64,000 bases of DNA from positions 930,001-994,000 of the forward strand of contig NW_026570229.1 in the NCBI RefSeq assembly GCF_019649055.1, read 5' to 3'. Source of the stretch: Paramacrobiotus metropolitanus. Lineage: Eukaryota > Tardigrada > Eutardigrada > Parachela > Macrobiotidae. The notes beneath the pieces were generated by a model, which did not search any database, was not told where the DNA came from, and saw nothing but the letters and a program-made list of their open reading frames with translations. The translations under genes and the position numbers were made by a program. Positions within the stretch are counted from its first letter, which is position 1. Each line of letters begins with the position of its first letter. Shown here piece after piece: positions 17,494 through 27,547 of this stretch.

Positions 17494-17676
17494 ATGAAAG
17501 GTCACATGTGTACGAAAGGTCGTCCGATCATCCTCGACAAAGGTTATGGAAACATGAAAGGTCATGCGTTTATGAAAGGTCATCCGATCATTCTCGAAAA
17601 AGGTCACGAGAATTGGAAAGGTCACGAGTCTGCGAAAGGTCATCCAATCATCCTCGAGAAAGGTCACGGGACTTAA
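17494..17676 (+). repeat. 60-bp tandem repeat, three units with three AAAGGTC motifs each
   Basis: Units span 17496-17555, 17556-17615 and 17616-17675. Each carries AAAGG motifs at offsets of about 1, 19 and 45, most of them full AAAGGTCA. The repeat is open in more than one frame: one reads KGHPIILEKGH repeats, another ERSSDHPR-like Arg/Ser repeats, in a frame open from 17337 to 17693. I cannot say which frame, if either, is translated. Confidence 0.8.
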
Positions 17677-19087
17677 AAAGCGCGCATGGTTGACGCGAGA
17701 GATCACCTGATCCGTATCCAACGCAGACGTGACCGAAATCGTCACAGTGCTACTAGCAGCCGGAGCGAAGGAGACGAGCTGCAAGAGAGGGAAAGGGAAC
17801 CTCGAGATCGAACGTCTGATCGTAATGAAAAAGAAAGACGACGTTTCGATCGGAACCGCGACAATGGTTCAAATGATCAGTGATGACCTTTAGGGCATCG
17901 CTGATGTGCTAGTTACGGCCATCAGTCGGCAGCACGAGAATGGTAATAAAGGTACAGTATCAGGGCGAAGGAGACGTAACTTGTTGAACTGTCGTACTAT
18001 TTGTGTCTTTGTTGTTTTCAGAATTTTGTTACAGAGGATCAAGGCGATCCGAAATATGGGGAGTTACGGAGGTCATCCGGCCCTCGAAGCAGGAAGAGTA
18101 ACGGCGCTAACCGGCCTTCCTCATTACATTTAAAACGTCACTTTTAGAGTGTAGTTGCGGCCTACTATGTCGGCACACTCTCGCGGAATGACAGAAGCCA
18201 CAAGGGTGAAAAAGAGAAAGAGTTCAAGAAAATAGGAGTAAAACTTTCAGATGTTGAGGTTACGGCGATAACCGGCCTCAGAAGAAAGAGGAGTTACGGC
18301 GTTAACCGGCCCTCGAACCTGGTAAGGAAAGAAGAAAAATGCGCGTCAATTTGCACTATAAGGAAAAGAAAAGGATGTGCGACCGAAGAAAATGGTTGAA
18401 AAGAATGATGACCTTTGCAAGGGAGGCAAGCAGAATTGCTTGGAAGCCAAAAATTGGCTAAGTTCCTCCATGACCTTTAATACGGAACTCATTATGGAAA
18501 AATGGATGACCTTTTGGGATCGTCACGGCCCAAACGAGTCGCACATCAGAAGAGAAAGGGATGACCTTTGGGAACTTCACTGCTCAACGAGTCATCAATC
18601 AAAGTTCAAGAGAATGACCTTACCAGGGAGGAAGCATTATGCTTGTCTTTCAAGACGTCCCTCCATGTCCAAGAGGAAGAATCTCATTTTGCAGAAGTCG
18701 TACTTGATACGCAATTATCCCAAAGACGAAGCAGCAGTATTGAAAAGTCGTACTTGATACGCACCTATTCCTAAAGCGGATCTCATTTGTGATGGTAAAG
18801 ATTGCTCAAAAGAGCGGAATGGACCAAAGCGGATTACGGTTGACAGGACCCAGTGACCTTTAGGAGTCGGAGGATCCTAGTCGTTTTGATAATGAATTCT
18901 GTTGATATTTTTTTACTGTTTTTACTTTTGTTCCGAGATCTCTTTATTCACACATGTAATTGGAATTTGTGATGTTAAAGAGAGATTAAATCTCGATGTT
19001 TTAAAACGCACAGACGAGCCGTCAAGGATCCCAAGGAATTGGACGTGGATTCTGCTTCGACGGAGCTCAGCCTCCCTCCCAGAGGCA
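17677..19087 (+). other. 3' region of the giant element before the LTR
   Basis: Mostly without clear genes. A frame of 126 codons at 18377-18757 contains KKMVEKNDDLCKGGKQNC and DLWELHCSTS; it is shaped by TGACCTTT repeats and is doubtful. Four motifs of the type GTTACGGCGNTAACCGGCC occur at about 18060, 18097, 18255 and 18291. Each can fold because GGTTA pairs with TAACC. From about 18890 the base composition turns AT-rich and the AAAGGTCA motifs end. The bases before the 3' LTR are pyrimidine-rich (CCTCCCTCCC), not the purine tract expected. Confidence 0.6.
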
Positions 19088-19420
19088 TGTGAGCGCAGGC
19101 GTACATGCGTACACCCTCGCTTTGGCAGTCTGTTGTGTTTTGTTGCACGCCCGCCTACGTGTGGCGAAAGCATGGTGTTCTGCGCGCACCCGCATCATGT
19201 GGCGGCTACGTGCGCATTTTTCACGCTTGCTGCAGTCAGCAATGCGGAGTTGTCCACGAGGAAATTCTATCGAATTTAGTCTGGTCTAAAAAGTTCTAGC
19301 AATCACGCCGTTTCTCGCTTTCCATAGCGTAGGCGCTGTATAGCATTGCCAGATCTGTTTGGCAGGCAGAATTCCGTCAATTCTGTTCCTGCGCGTGAAC
19401 CTTCATCAGGTCTACGCTCA
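19088..19420 (+). repeat. 3' LTR of the giant element
   Basis: Same 333 bp as 620-952 with three differences. It ends about 14 bp before the conserved promoter motif of family copy A, in the interval where copy D has its TATA box. Confidence 0.92.
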
Positions 19421-19433
19421 TACAAGGCTTATT

Positions 19434-19450
19434 TTTGCATGACATCATCT
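19434..19450 (+). promoter_or_regulatory. Promoter-proximal motif of family copy A
   Basis: TTGCATGACATCATCTT lies 116 bp before the ATG. The same motif stands before D (46171), B as TTGCATGATCTCATCTT (31941) and E as TTGCATGATATCATT (about 53797); C has a diverged form near 38054. Conservation across paralogues suggests a start-site or factor-binding element. In A everything further upstream is transposon. Confidence 0.6.
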
Positions 19451-22400
19451 TTATTCACCAACAAATGGGCCCTTAGATTGCCGTCACTTTCACTAGCTGG
19501 CACGTCTGCATCCGCTCGCATCGTTTCACCGTAGACATTTTTTGCTAAAATGCCGATCAAGACGATCTTAATTTATTTTTTGGAAAAGGAATCGTATTCG
19601 GCTTATCCAGAAATCTTGACGGAATCCACATTCGTGCTGTGGTTTGCGTGCCAAATTTGTTTGCAATTCGGGCTGCGTATTCTTCCGGAATGGGGAGACA
19701 GCCGATTAGACCCCGACACGGATACCTATTTCGTTTCCCTGATCGAACTGTCCGGACTTGTAAGTCTAACACCTTAAAATTATAAATCATATAAATAACA
19801 CTGAAAACGCTCGCTCGCCTGAAAAATAAATTACATGTATAAAAAATTAATTCACAGCCATGCTTTTCAAGTAATGGTTACATCAGATCCCAAGGGTATT
19901 TTCCGATATTCGTGCTTCTGTCATGTTCATCCCTTAATATATTATTGTTAAATGCTTTATGAGAATTAGCACACCAGAATCAAGCAGAGAATAATGTGAT
20001 ACCTTCCTATACATGCTTACAAAAACAGGCTTTAAATTTCTAAATTTTTTAAATCTAATGAGTTTTGTATGTTGTGCACTCTGTACAGTACATTTCTTCT
20101 CAGGTATTCGTAACACAGCATTTACAGCAGACGGGTACCGCTAATTTTGCACAACGATACCTGATTGTGAGAGCAAAACCACGAGGTAATTTCCGGTAGG
20201 TTAAACTGGCAGACGTCTAAATGTGGTACATTAGCTTCCTGCGCTGTTTGCAGTATATTCCAAAATGATTCATTATATTGTCCGTGACAGTTTTTGAGAG
20301 TAGTTCTTTCTACAGTTTTTGGTGAAGATTTTCATTTTTAAACTTATTAAAGTAAAAATTGAAGTTGTATGAGAGGAAAATAAATAAGGCCGGTGTACTC
20401 AGTCAGTGTTAAGAACGCAGTACAACAAGGAACTCCCTCTCAGTTCAGGGGAAATGGAACGAGGATATGTATGCGCACGATATTAGTCAGATATATCTGC
20501 AGTTATTCAACTGAAATACGGATACAAGGGCGGCCGTCACTAGTGTTAGCAAATACATAATTTAGAAAAAGAAAAAATTTAAATAAGGGCCATTCAGTGG
20601 TCAGTGTTGTCTGCTACTTTTAAGCTGTGTGTAATGTAAAATTAACCGATAGGAAATTTGAAGATCTACAGTAGAACACCAGCTACCACTGATTTTCAAA
20701 CTCTGTAGTGGTGCATCAACCTGGCTTCCACAGGAACGTAGAATCCACTGCGCAATGTGCCACGGTCAGGCCAAAATTTTTTCACATTCTCTTGCAGGAG
20801 GTGAACGACTGTTTCTGGGATGACGTCATGTCGGGATGGATACCACCGCATCCACTCACTGTGGCCCGTGCAGAAGGAGCCAGACTGGTTGTGGACGTTC
20901 CAGCGGCTTCCAACCGAATCATCGGGTACATGGCCACCTTTCTTGCCGTCATCCTGACGATCTTCTTAAGCGGCTCTTTGATATACCTGGTGTGCGCCAA
21001 TCGCCGCTGGACCTATCCCATATCGAAGGACCATCTGCCGTACTGTCGTGACGTGGAGGCGATTATCCAAAAGTACCGACCGGCGGGCAAGAGGCATGGG
21101 CCTGCTAACATCATACTGATCTTGCTGTGTGCGATGGTCAGCGCCGTCAGTTTCACTATCTACTATGCCAGCTGGATGGTGTGTTGCGCCATACCGGTGA
21201 TGCTTCTATGGTTGTCCGTTATACTGGCCATAACCGCAATTGGCCCATCTGCTGTTTTCCCGGGTTGTATCCTCTTCGCTAGCACCATGGCCGTTTATTG
21301 TACCGGCCGAATTTGGAGATTATGGATGAGTGAGAGTTATCTTGCCCTGATTAAGAAGGGAATCAGGTAAAAAGCTTTTTTGTCAGCTGGTAGTTCATAG
21401 TTCATACTAGGCTGGTATACTACCGTCTAACATTGAAACTACATTAGGACCGCTTCAATGATTTCAGTTTTTATAATCCAGTTGAGTCCCTTACTGTTAT
21501 AAATTTAGCCAGCTCTGTAAAGGAAAGTTAAATATTTCGCTGAAAATATCGAATTCGCTTACAGAAAATTGATTTCTGCAAATTCTACCGAATCTCGTTC
21601 ATCCGCTGATCGCCCTCAAGAAAGCAGAACTGCGGGGACGAGCAAAACCCGAAGACAGGAAGTACACCGGAAAAAGGCAGCCTGCTGCTTCTCGGCCTTC
21701 TTTGTGGGATGCGTTGCTGTTTATTTCAACGTTTGGCCATTATTTCAGCAGTTTCCCATCGTCAGTCAATGGCAAAGCTGCAGTGCTAACTGGACGTACT
21801 GGCACCCATTTAATGCAACAGGGACCTGCACCAAGCACGGAACAGTAAGCGCGTCACCTTCATAGACAAAATTTAATAATACTGTGCTGAGCGAGAAAAA
21901 TTCTACTAATTTTCTTCTCATATTTAGTCATGCTGACCCATTCCTTGGATATAATCATCATAATATACGTATTGATTCAGCCAGTTCGGGTTCTAAAATT
22001 AGATCTCGGGAGAATGTCACGGTTGGGTGTAAAGAAAAAATTACAATAATTATTGCCTTTTTACAGTATTTCGACCAAGGAACAGCGATGCTGTCATACT
22101 GGGTGGATCTGCAGTCTGAAGAACTGCGGTCAAAGCCTGGCAGCAATACCGAGCGGCTGCTCAGCTTCACTCCGTCCTTCTCACCGGCTGTCAGCAGGGC
22201 GTACTTGGTATGGTGTGGAGTACTGTCCGTGGCCAGCGGCATACCGGTTATGGCGGTGCATTATGCGGAATATATCATTGTTGGCATTGCCGTCCTGGTC
22301 GCCGGTGGACTACTCGTATATCGCCGTGTACAGGCCTGCTGTACCAAATGGCGTCGGCATGCTCCTGACCAGCGAATCATGACGGCCGATAACAGGTAAA

Positions 22401-23148
22401 GCAGTATTCTCCTTGACACAGGCTGCTTTAAACATATATGTACGAGTCTATGACTTGGGAAATGATCTTGCGCGGCTAAATGAGATCTTATACATATCAG
22501 TGCTGTCGAAAACTGATCTACCGTCTCAAGTTTATCGTCCTACATCCGGCCGTTATGTATGGAGTACAGCGTCTGTAATAAGACACCACTTTGCATGGAA
22601 ACCGTTTATACGCGCAACATCCGGCTTCTGGACTGACTGGACATGACGATACATAATTGTGAAGGTTGTTTTAAAATTTTTTATTGAATCTGGGAAACTT
22701 TCAAATATGTTTTAGTCTTCCAAAAAACCACTTCGATTCTGGTTTTGTTTTGGGTCTTCGGTAACACGAACCGGACCGTTCTCCCGGCCTCAGCGCAGAT
22801 ACTGCATGTGTGGCTTGTGGCGTGTCCATTTCTCAACGGACATGTTCGTTATTTCAGATACAAGGCGCATCTGCTAATTGTGGAGGTTGCGGCGGAAAAA
22901 CCCAATGGTCAGGGCAGCGCATCATCAGATCGTTCTCCTGTACCAGCTAGCACGGAGAAGGATAATACCGACATTATGCCACACGGAGATATTATTAACG
23001 ATCAAACGATCCTGGAAGTAAAGGACTCACACGTTTTACCAGTGCCGATCCCATCTGACCCGAAGGTTCTAGTGGGGAAAAACACGGAAACGACAGAACC
23101 CTGTCTGTGTGAAGCACTGAGTTATATGTGGTTCTTTGCGATGGACGG

Positions 23149-24564
23149 TGTGAAGGCCGATAGCTCCGCCTTCACAATTGGCCATTCGCCGTTGTGTTTC
23201 GCTGTTTCTGGGGATTTCCATCCCACACATTTCTGTGGTGTTTGACCCATGTTACTGCGCTGGCTGTAGGATCCGATCTCATTAGTCGGTGTTTGCTGCG
23301 CCACGGTGCGCACCTTAGATTTCGGCATTAAAGCCTCAATCCGGGTTCTCCGCTGTTTCGCCGTCGAAGGTACGTGGGCGCCCATAAGGCCCCACGTTAC
23401 GGTAGCAGAGCTGGCTGATAGTCCAGCTACGCGCGCTCCCGCGCACGCAGCACTTCTGTTGTGGACCGGATCGCTGCCAATGCAACCCCGAGTGTGGAGC
23501 TCCATCCGTAGCCCCCCGGGAAACCCACCTGCCGTGCAGAACGCACCCCAATGCGGACCGCGTTGGATGCCTCCACACCAGAAGGCGATGGAGATGCCAG
23601 AGCGAGAATCGCCTCGCGATGCCGACGGCGGACGCGGCCCGGATTCAGCGGGAAACCAGAACGGATACACCGCGACCAGCAGCACCAACTCCGATCCCTA
23701 CGGCCGGATCGACCACTAGCATCACGCCGAAGAATTCCCCCCACCAGAGCCCTGCCCGTATTTCCTGGGATGGCGACCTTCACCCGGACGGAGCAGTGGA
23801 ATATCCCCACCGGAGCAGCGTATTTGTTTGTTTGCAGGGTCACGAGCGTACCGATGCCACAAACCCCTGCCCAAATTTCTCCAGAACGTGACCTTTCCCT
23901 GCTGAAAAAACCGGAACTTGCCTGCTTTCCGGGTTGGACCCTGGATCTTTCGCGACAGTGCGTTGACCCAATAGGTCGACCTCTGACCGAACCGGAGCCG
24001 ACCTGACCTGAACCTGACCTGAGCCGAACCGGATTCGAGCCGACAAGACTTGAGCCGACTGGACCACCTTTTACCCGACCTGGACTGACCGAACCGGACC
24101 GTAAGCCGCCCGAAGTGGAACCGTGTATCCGGTAGTAAAGTCAATTGGACATAGTACAGGGACGGGCCTGTACTACGCAGTGTTTTTTTTCTCATTTGAT
24201 CTTATGTTACTTTTACTGCATGCATACTGACATTTTCTTATTTACGGCGCATACCGCCATTTTTCATGCACTTCGCAGGGGCTCAGTGTTGGACAGTACA
24301 GGGATGTGAAGGCCGATAGCTCCGCCTTCACGATTGGCCATTCGCCGTTGTGTTTCGCTGTTTCTGGGGATTTCCATCCCACACATTTCTGTGGTGTTTG
24401 ACGGACCTACAGCACAGCTGCGCTGGCTGTAGGATCCGATCTCATTAGTCGGTGTTTGCTGCGCCACGGTGCGCACCTTAGATTTCGGCATTAAAGCCTC
24501 AATCCGGGTTCTCCGCTGTTTCGCCGTCGAAGGTACGTGGGCGCCCATAAGGCCCCACGTTACA
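23149..24564 (+). mobile_element. Mini LTR retrotransposon (TRIM-like) in exon 5 of copy A
   Basis: Direct LTRs 23149-23400 and 24305-24564 begin TGTGAAGG; the second ends ACGTTACA. They are near identical apart from a small replaced block about 80 bp in. The element is flanked by the 4-bp target duplication ACGG (23145-23148 and 24565-24568). GGTAGCAGAG directly after the 5' LTR is an initiator-Met tRNA primer site. The interior of about 900 bp has no recognisable gag or pol. It holds GC-rich short frames, a run of degenerate GACCTGA/GAGCCGA repeats at about 23985-24105, and no clear purine tract. It would depend on another element's enzymes. Confidence 0.9.
23401..23411 (+). other. Primer binding site of the mini LTR element
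   Basis: GGTAGCAGAGC lies immediately after the 5' LTR. It matches the complement of the animal initiator-Met tRNA 3' end for ten bases, though the first T of the usual TGG is missing. The LTR end may have lost one or two bases here (GTTAC rather than GTTACA). Confidence 0.75.
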
Positions 24565-24839
24565 ACGGCCATTGCCCGTTGGTCTGCGGCCTGGTGCTCC
24601 CGTATTCCCTTGTAGGACTGTTTGTGCCCGAATGTCTGCAACTGCCCGGCATCTTGCTGTTGCTAACGGTGTGCACGATTTGGATGTACGGCAACCTGGT
24701 GAAGTTTGTGTGGCATATACGACGCAGTAAAGGATCCGTTAAAAATAAGCGCAAAACTGACCGTCATGTTCGCTGGTCCAACAGCATTACGACATCCAAA
24801 TCCAAACGTCCAGCAGCAAAATTTTTCCTCCTGAAATAA

Positions 24840-25520
24840 TTCGGTAGGTATCTGCTGTCGAGTTTGAATTAAGTCTCCGGCATCGGGCACAATTATTATT
24901 GTCGTAAAAAAAGTTTAATCTCCTGTTTGGAAAAAACTCATTCAGTATTTTCTAACTGTAGAGACCAGTCAGTTCAGTACGATTAAAGCTTAGATGTTTC
25001 TATAAAAGCTTCAACGTAAGAATTGTTTTTTGTTTGCTATTTGTGACTGTAATTTCTAGCCAAACCGAAGTTTGGCCGGTTTTATTGACCAGTTTGTACG
25101 ATACATATACTACCGAAAAATTTTTTCAAGATGGGACAGTTTAAGTTTTATACAGTACTTTTGTCAGTTCGTGTAATATTAAAACGCAAAAAAATTCATC
25201 GTGTCTGTGATAATTGTGTCCGATGTCGTACGACTTCCCAGTTTTCCGCGACGATAACCGACAAGATTGCGGATTTGCATTTCTTACTGCATGTGAACTC
25301 GCTCGAAGTGATCACTGAGGTACAAGTAGTTAGCCAGGGCAAGGCCGGCAAGCTGTAGTCGAAAGTACGAGGCTTCCAATTTGCACAGCAGGAAATCCAG
25401 CTGTTGAATTGACTTGTCGATCGAAACCCTTACCAAATTTAAACATAATTGCATCTGATTTTAAGAAAAATTTTACTTTCGCAATTCAAGACGCAGGGCT
25501 AAAGCAAAACCGAAAATCTA
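24840..25520 (+). other. 3' flank of copy A with a conserved inverted motif pair
   Basis: CATCGGGCACAATTATTATT at 24880-24900 recurs after the stop codons of D (50378), C (43065) and, in part, B (36582). About 320 bp further on its reverse complement appears as ATAATTGTGTCCGATG (25209-25224); C and D have the same partner. Then comes AACTCGCTCGAAGTGATCAC (about 25294), shared with D (50740) and C (43443, as TTGCTTGAAGTGGTCAC). No protein gene is convincing. Confidence 0.6.
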
Positions 25521-26180
25521 TACGAGGCAAGTGTCCCTTAAATTAATAGACGCGTTTTGCCTTACCATAAGTTGACAACCTAGACCGCAATGTGCGAACC
25601 TGGCAGCCACCATGGGCTGGCAGCGTGTAATACAAACGGTTGACTGCATTGCTGCCATTGACTCAACGTTCAAGTAAGTTGGCATTCACACTAGCCAAAA
25701 TCCCACCGAACCTGCAAACTTGCGTTCCAAATGATGAAGAAAAAATTTGGGGATTTTTTGGTACCTAGCAAGTAAGTTTTCATGGCAAGCAGAGAAAGTT
25801 ATGAACATTTGCAGTTTCTCGCAGTCATGGCATAAGGTTCGTGCGAGGAGCCGTTGAAGAGCATCCTATGCTATGTCTACGAGAAACCATAAACGCTCAT
25901 AACTTTCTTTGCCTGCCATGAAAACTTACTTGCTAGGTACCTGAAAATTCCCAGATTTTTTCTCCACAATTTGGAATGTTTGGTTGTAGTTGTGATTAAA
26001 GTTTAGATGAGTAAATGCCGAATCAGTTAAACGTCGAAGTCAATGGGAGCAATGCAGTCACCATTTGTATTACACGCTGCCAACCCTTGGTGGCTGCCAG
26101 GTTCGCACATTGCGGTTTAGGTTGTCAATTTATGGTAAGGCAAAACGCGTCTATTAATTTAAGGGACACTTGCCTCGTAC
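25521..26180. repeat. Foldback MITE, about 655 bp, TA-flanked
   Basis: Two arms of about 300 bp are inverted copies around a loop of about 60 bp near 25827-25885. The tips are CGAGGCAAGTGTCCCTTAA and its complement, with TA on both sides (25521-25522, 26178-26179), as in Tc1/mariner-type TA insertion. Inner landmarks are AATAGACGCGTTTTGCCTTA and GCTAGGTACC with partners in the other arm. The corresponding place downstream of copy D (about 51020) lacks it, giving an empty site. No transposase is present. Confidence 0.85.
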
Positions 26181-27194
26181 TCAAACAAGGTGTAATTACA
26201 TCAGCGTCTAAAAACTGCCCACTATAGCATGGGTTCCGTGAACGGCTACCGTTGACCTGAGGTGCTGTTGAACCTGCTTGAAAACGACATTTCGAGCAAG
26301 TTCACAGTGCAGATACCAGAAGATTTCCGAAGAAATGTATCGTCCGCCATAGTACTAGGGAAGTGCACCGCTTTTGGCTAGCACTATTAGACCGAAGCGA
26401 AGCCGGAAACTGAGTTTTGTACAAAAATACTTAGGTTATTGTTATGTGGTATTAGTACGCATTAGCCAATAAAATAACAAAAAATTGCAAGCGCTGGCAC
26501 ATTACATCACAGTTAAAAATTAAACATTAAAAAAGTGATGTTATTTTATGTTGCTTAATGTACCTTGTACTTTAATCGCATTATGTTTATTGCCGAGCCG
26601 GCGCCTCGCTCAATAAAAACACTCAAATAAAGAATAGTGACTCAAATAAAGAATTCGTCTCAATTATTATGAGATGGGACTGTTGATAATGAGATGATTA
26701 ATCTGAGATGATTAATGTTGATAAATACATAATGCAATGTTCATTAGATAGGTATTTCCTATTAAAATTTAGGAAATGGCTATTCTCATCACGCTGAAAG
26801 CTCCTTTGGCCATTGCCACCACCTTTCACCCGGTTTTGACTATTTTTCGCACCAACTTTTTTTAATATTTTTTACACCACCTTTGGCTATTCTCACCACC
26901 TTACGGCTTTCCTGAATTCGGCTATTGCCATCTCTTTTCGCTCCATGTCTTCACGCGGGAAAAGCCAACATTAATAAAAAACGGATGCGATTTCCCGCTA
27001 GCCAGTGTGGATTACCGCTTTATCGCACGTAATGCCTTGACCTTTGTGTAACCAGGTAATTACCCAAGCTAATGTAAGCGGCAACTGTGTTGTTGTGCAG
27101 TTTTTGGACTTGTCCAACCATTTTGTTGTGACTGGAGATATCGGAACACAGTTATTTGGGAAAGTACAGATAGGGCCTGAGGATGGGGCCTACA
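26181..27194. other. Non-coding, AT-rich
   Basis: No gene seen. The first 170 bp align with 51035-51200 downstream of copy D and continue the segmental duplication. At 26625-26745 there are short direct repeats of CTCAAATAAAGAAT and GAGATGATTAAT. Confidence 0.5.
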
Positions 27195-27547
27195 TATATA
27201 AGGGGAAAAATGTGTCTAGCCGAACCAATCCCTTGTACTTCTGATGTAAGCCAGCTGGTGGTTTACGTTGTGGCTGCACAGCGTTTTATGTACAGCGCCG
27301 CTATTAAGGCTGTGTGGCATTGACGGTACATGTGGTATTAGCCGCACCAGGCAGGTCCGGGCTATAACACAGTTTTAGCCTGTTTACCTGCAGTTGTACG
27401 AGTGCTGCTTACCTGTTATCAGTACCTGCAATCTTAATGGCAGCGCTTTACATAAAACACTGTCAAGCCACAACGTAAACCACCAGCTGGCTTACATCAG
27501 AAGTACAAGGGATTGGTTCGGCTAGACACATTTTTCCCCCTATATTT
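27195..27547. repeat. Foldback element related to the MITE at 444 and 61463
   Basis: The outer arms pair over about 80 bp: TATATAAGGGG, then AAAAATGTGTCTAGCCGAAC, then CCAATCCCTTGTACTTCTG, answered at 27460-27547 by the complement. Tips (TATATA then GGGG), the CCCTTGTACT block and the inner GTTGTGGCT are shared with the smaller MITEs, so they form one superfamily of different sizes. The inner 180 bp are weakly paired. Confidence 0.8.

Larger units (their letters stand above)
620..19420 (+). mobile_element. Giant Ty3/Gypsy-type LTR retrotransposon, 18.8 kb
   Basis: Direct repeats of 333 bp (620-952 and 19088-19420) begin TG, end CA and differ at three positions. A primer site follows the first. 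The coding order is Gag, middle ORF, then Pol with protease, RT, RNase H and integrase, the Ty3/Gypsy order. Gag, the middle ORF and Pol are all open, and the LTRs are about 99 percent identical, so the copy looks young and may be competent. At 18.8 kb it is far longer than the usual 5-8 kb. The excess lies in a large Gag, a roughly 950-residue stretch between protease and RT, and about 3.8 kb after Pol. No env is recognised. The flanks do not match as a target-site duplication (CGGTG left, TACAA right), and no good polypurine tract precedes the 3' LTR. AAAGGTCA motifs fill the interior from about 1525 to 18860. Confidence 0.93.
19550..24839 (+). pseudogene. Family copy A: five-exon multi-pass membrane protein, exon 5 split by a retroelement
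   Basis: Exons: 19550-19759, 20798-21366, 21565-21844, 22067-22395 and 22858-24839, all with GT-AG borders; intron phases are 0, 2, 0, 2. Exon 5 is interrupted by the element 23149-24564. Leaving out the element and one ACGG duplication, the exons add up to exactly 650 codons with no other break, so the damage is recent. The family is not recognised. Exon 1 has the conserved YPEILTES and LWFACQICLQFGLRILPEW. Exon 2 has MSGW-x2-PHP, then about three to four membrane segments and the GPSAVFPGC motif. Exon 3 has one membrane segment and a Trp-rich NWTYW with two N-glycosylation sequons. Exon 4 has MLSYWVDLQSEEL and two membrane segments. Exon 5 has an acidic linker, then HCPLV and LPYSLVGL. Closest to copy D. 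Confidence 0.85.

Noticed and set aside
16035-17675. CRISPR-like array from regularly spaced repeats.
   Set aside because: The repeated word is 8 bp, spacers are related to each other, the host is a eukaryote and no cas genes are present.
18377-18757. A real protein gene near the 3' end of the giant element.
   Set aside because: Its sequence is largely dictated by TGACCTTT repeats, with no independent features, so it is mentioned only as doubtful.
15265-19087. Envelope gene downstream of Pol, which would make the element an errantivirus-like retrovirus.
   Set aside because: No long frame with signal peptide, cleavage site and transmembrane segment is present on either strand.
23985-24105. 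GACCTGA repeats in the mini element as part of the AGGTCA motif system.
   Set aside because: They contain TGACCT by chance of a GACCTGA/GAGCCGA tandem repeat and lack the AAAGGTCA extension that marks the giant element.
23306-24195. Gag-like gene in the mini LTR element.
   Set aside because: GC-rich frames on both strands overlap each other and none shows a capsid, knuckle or protease motif.
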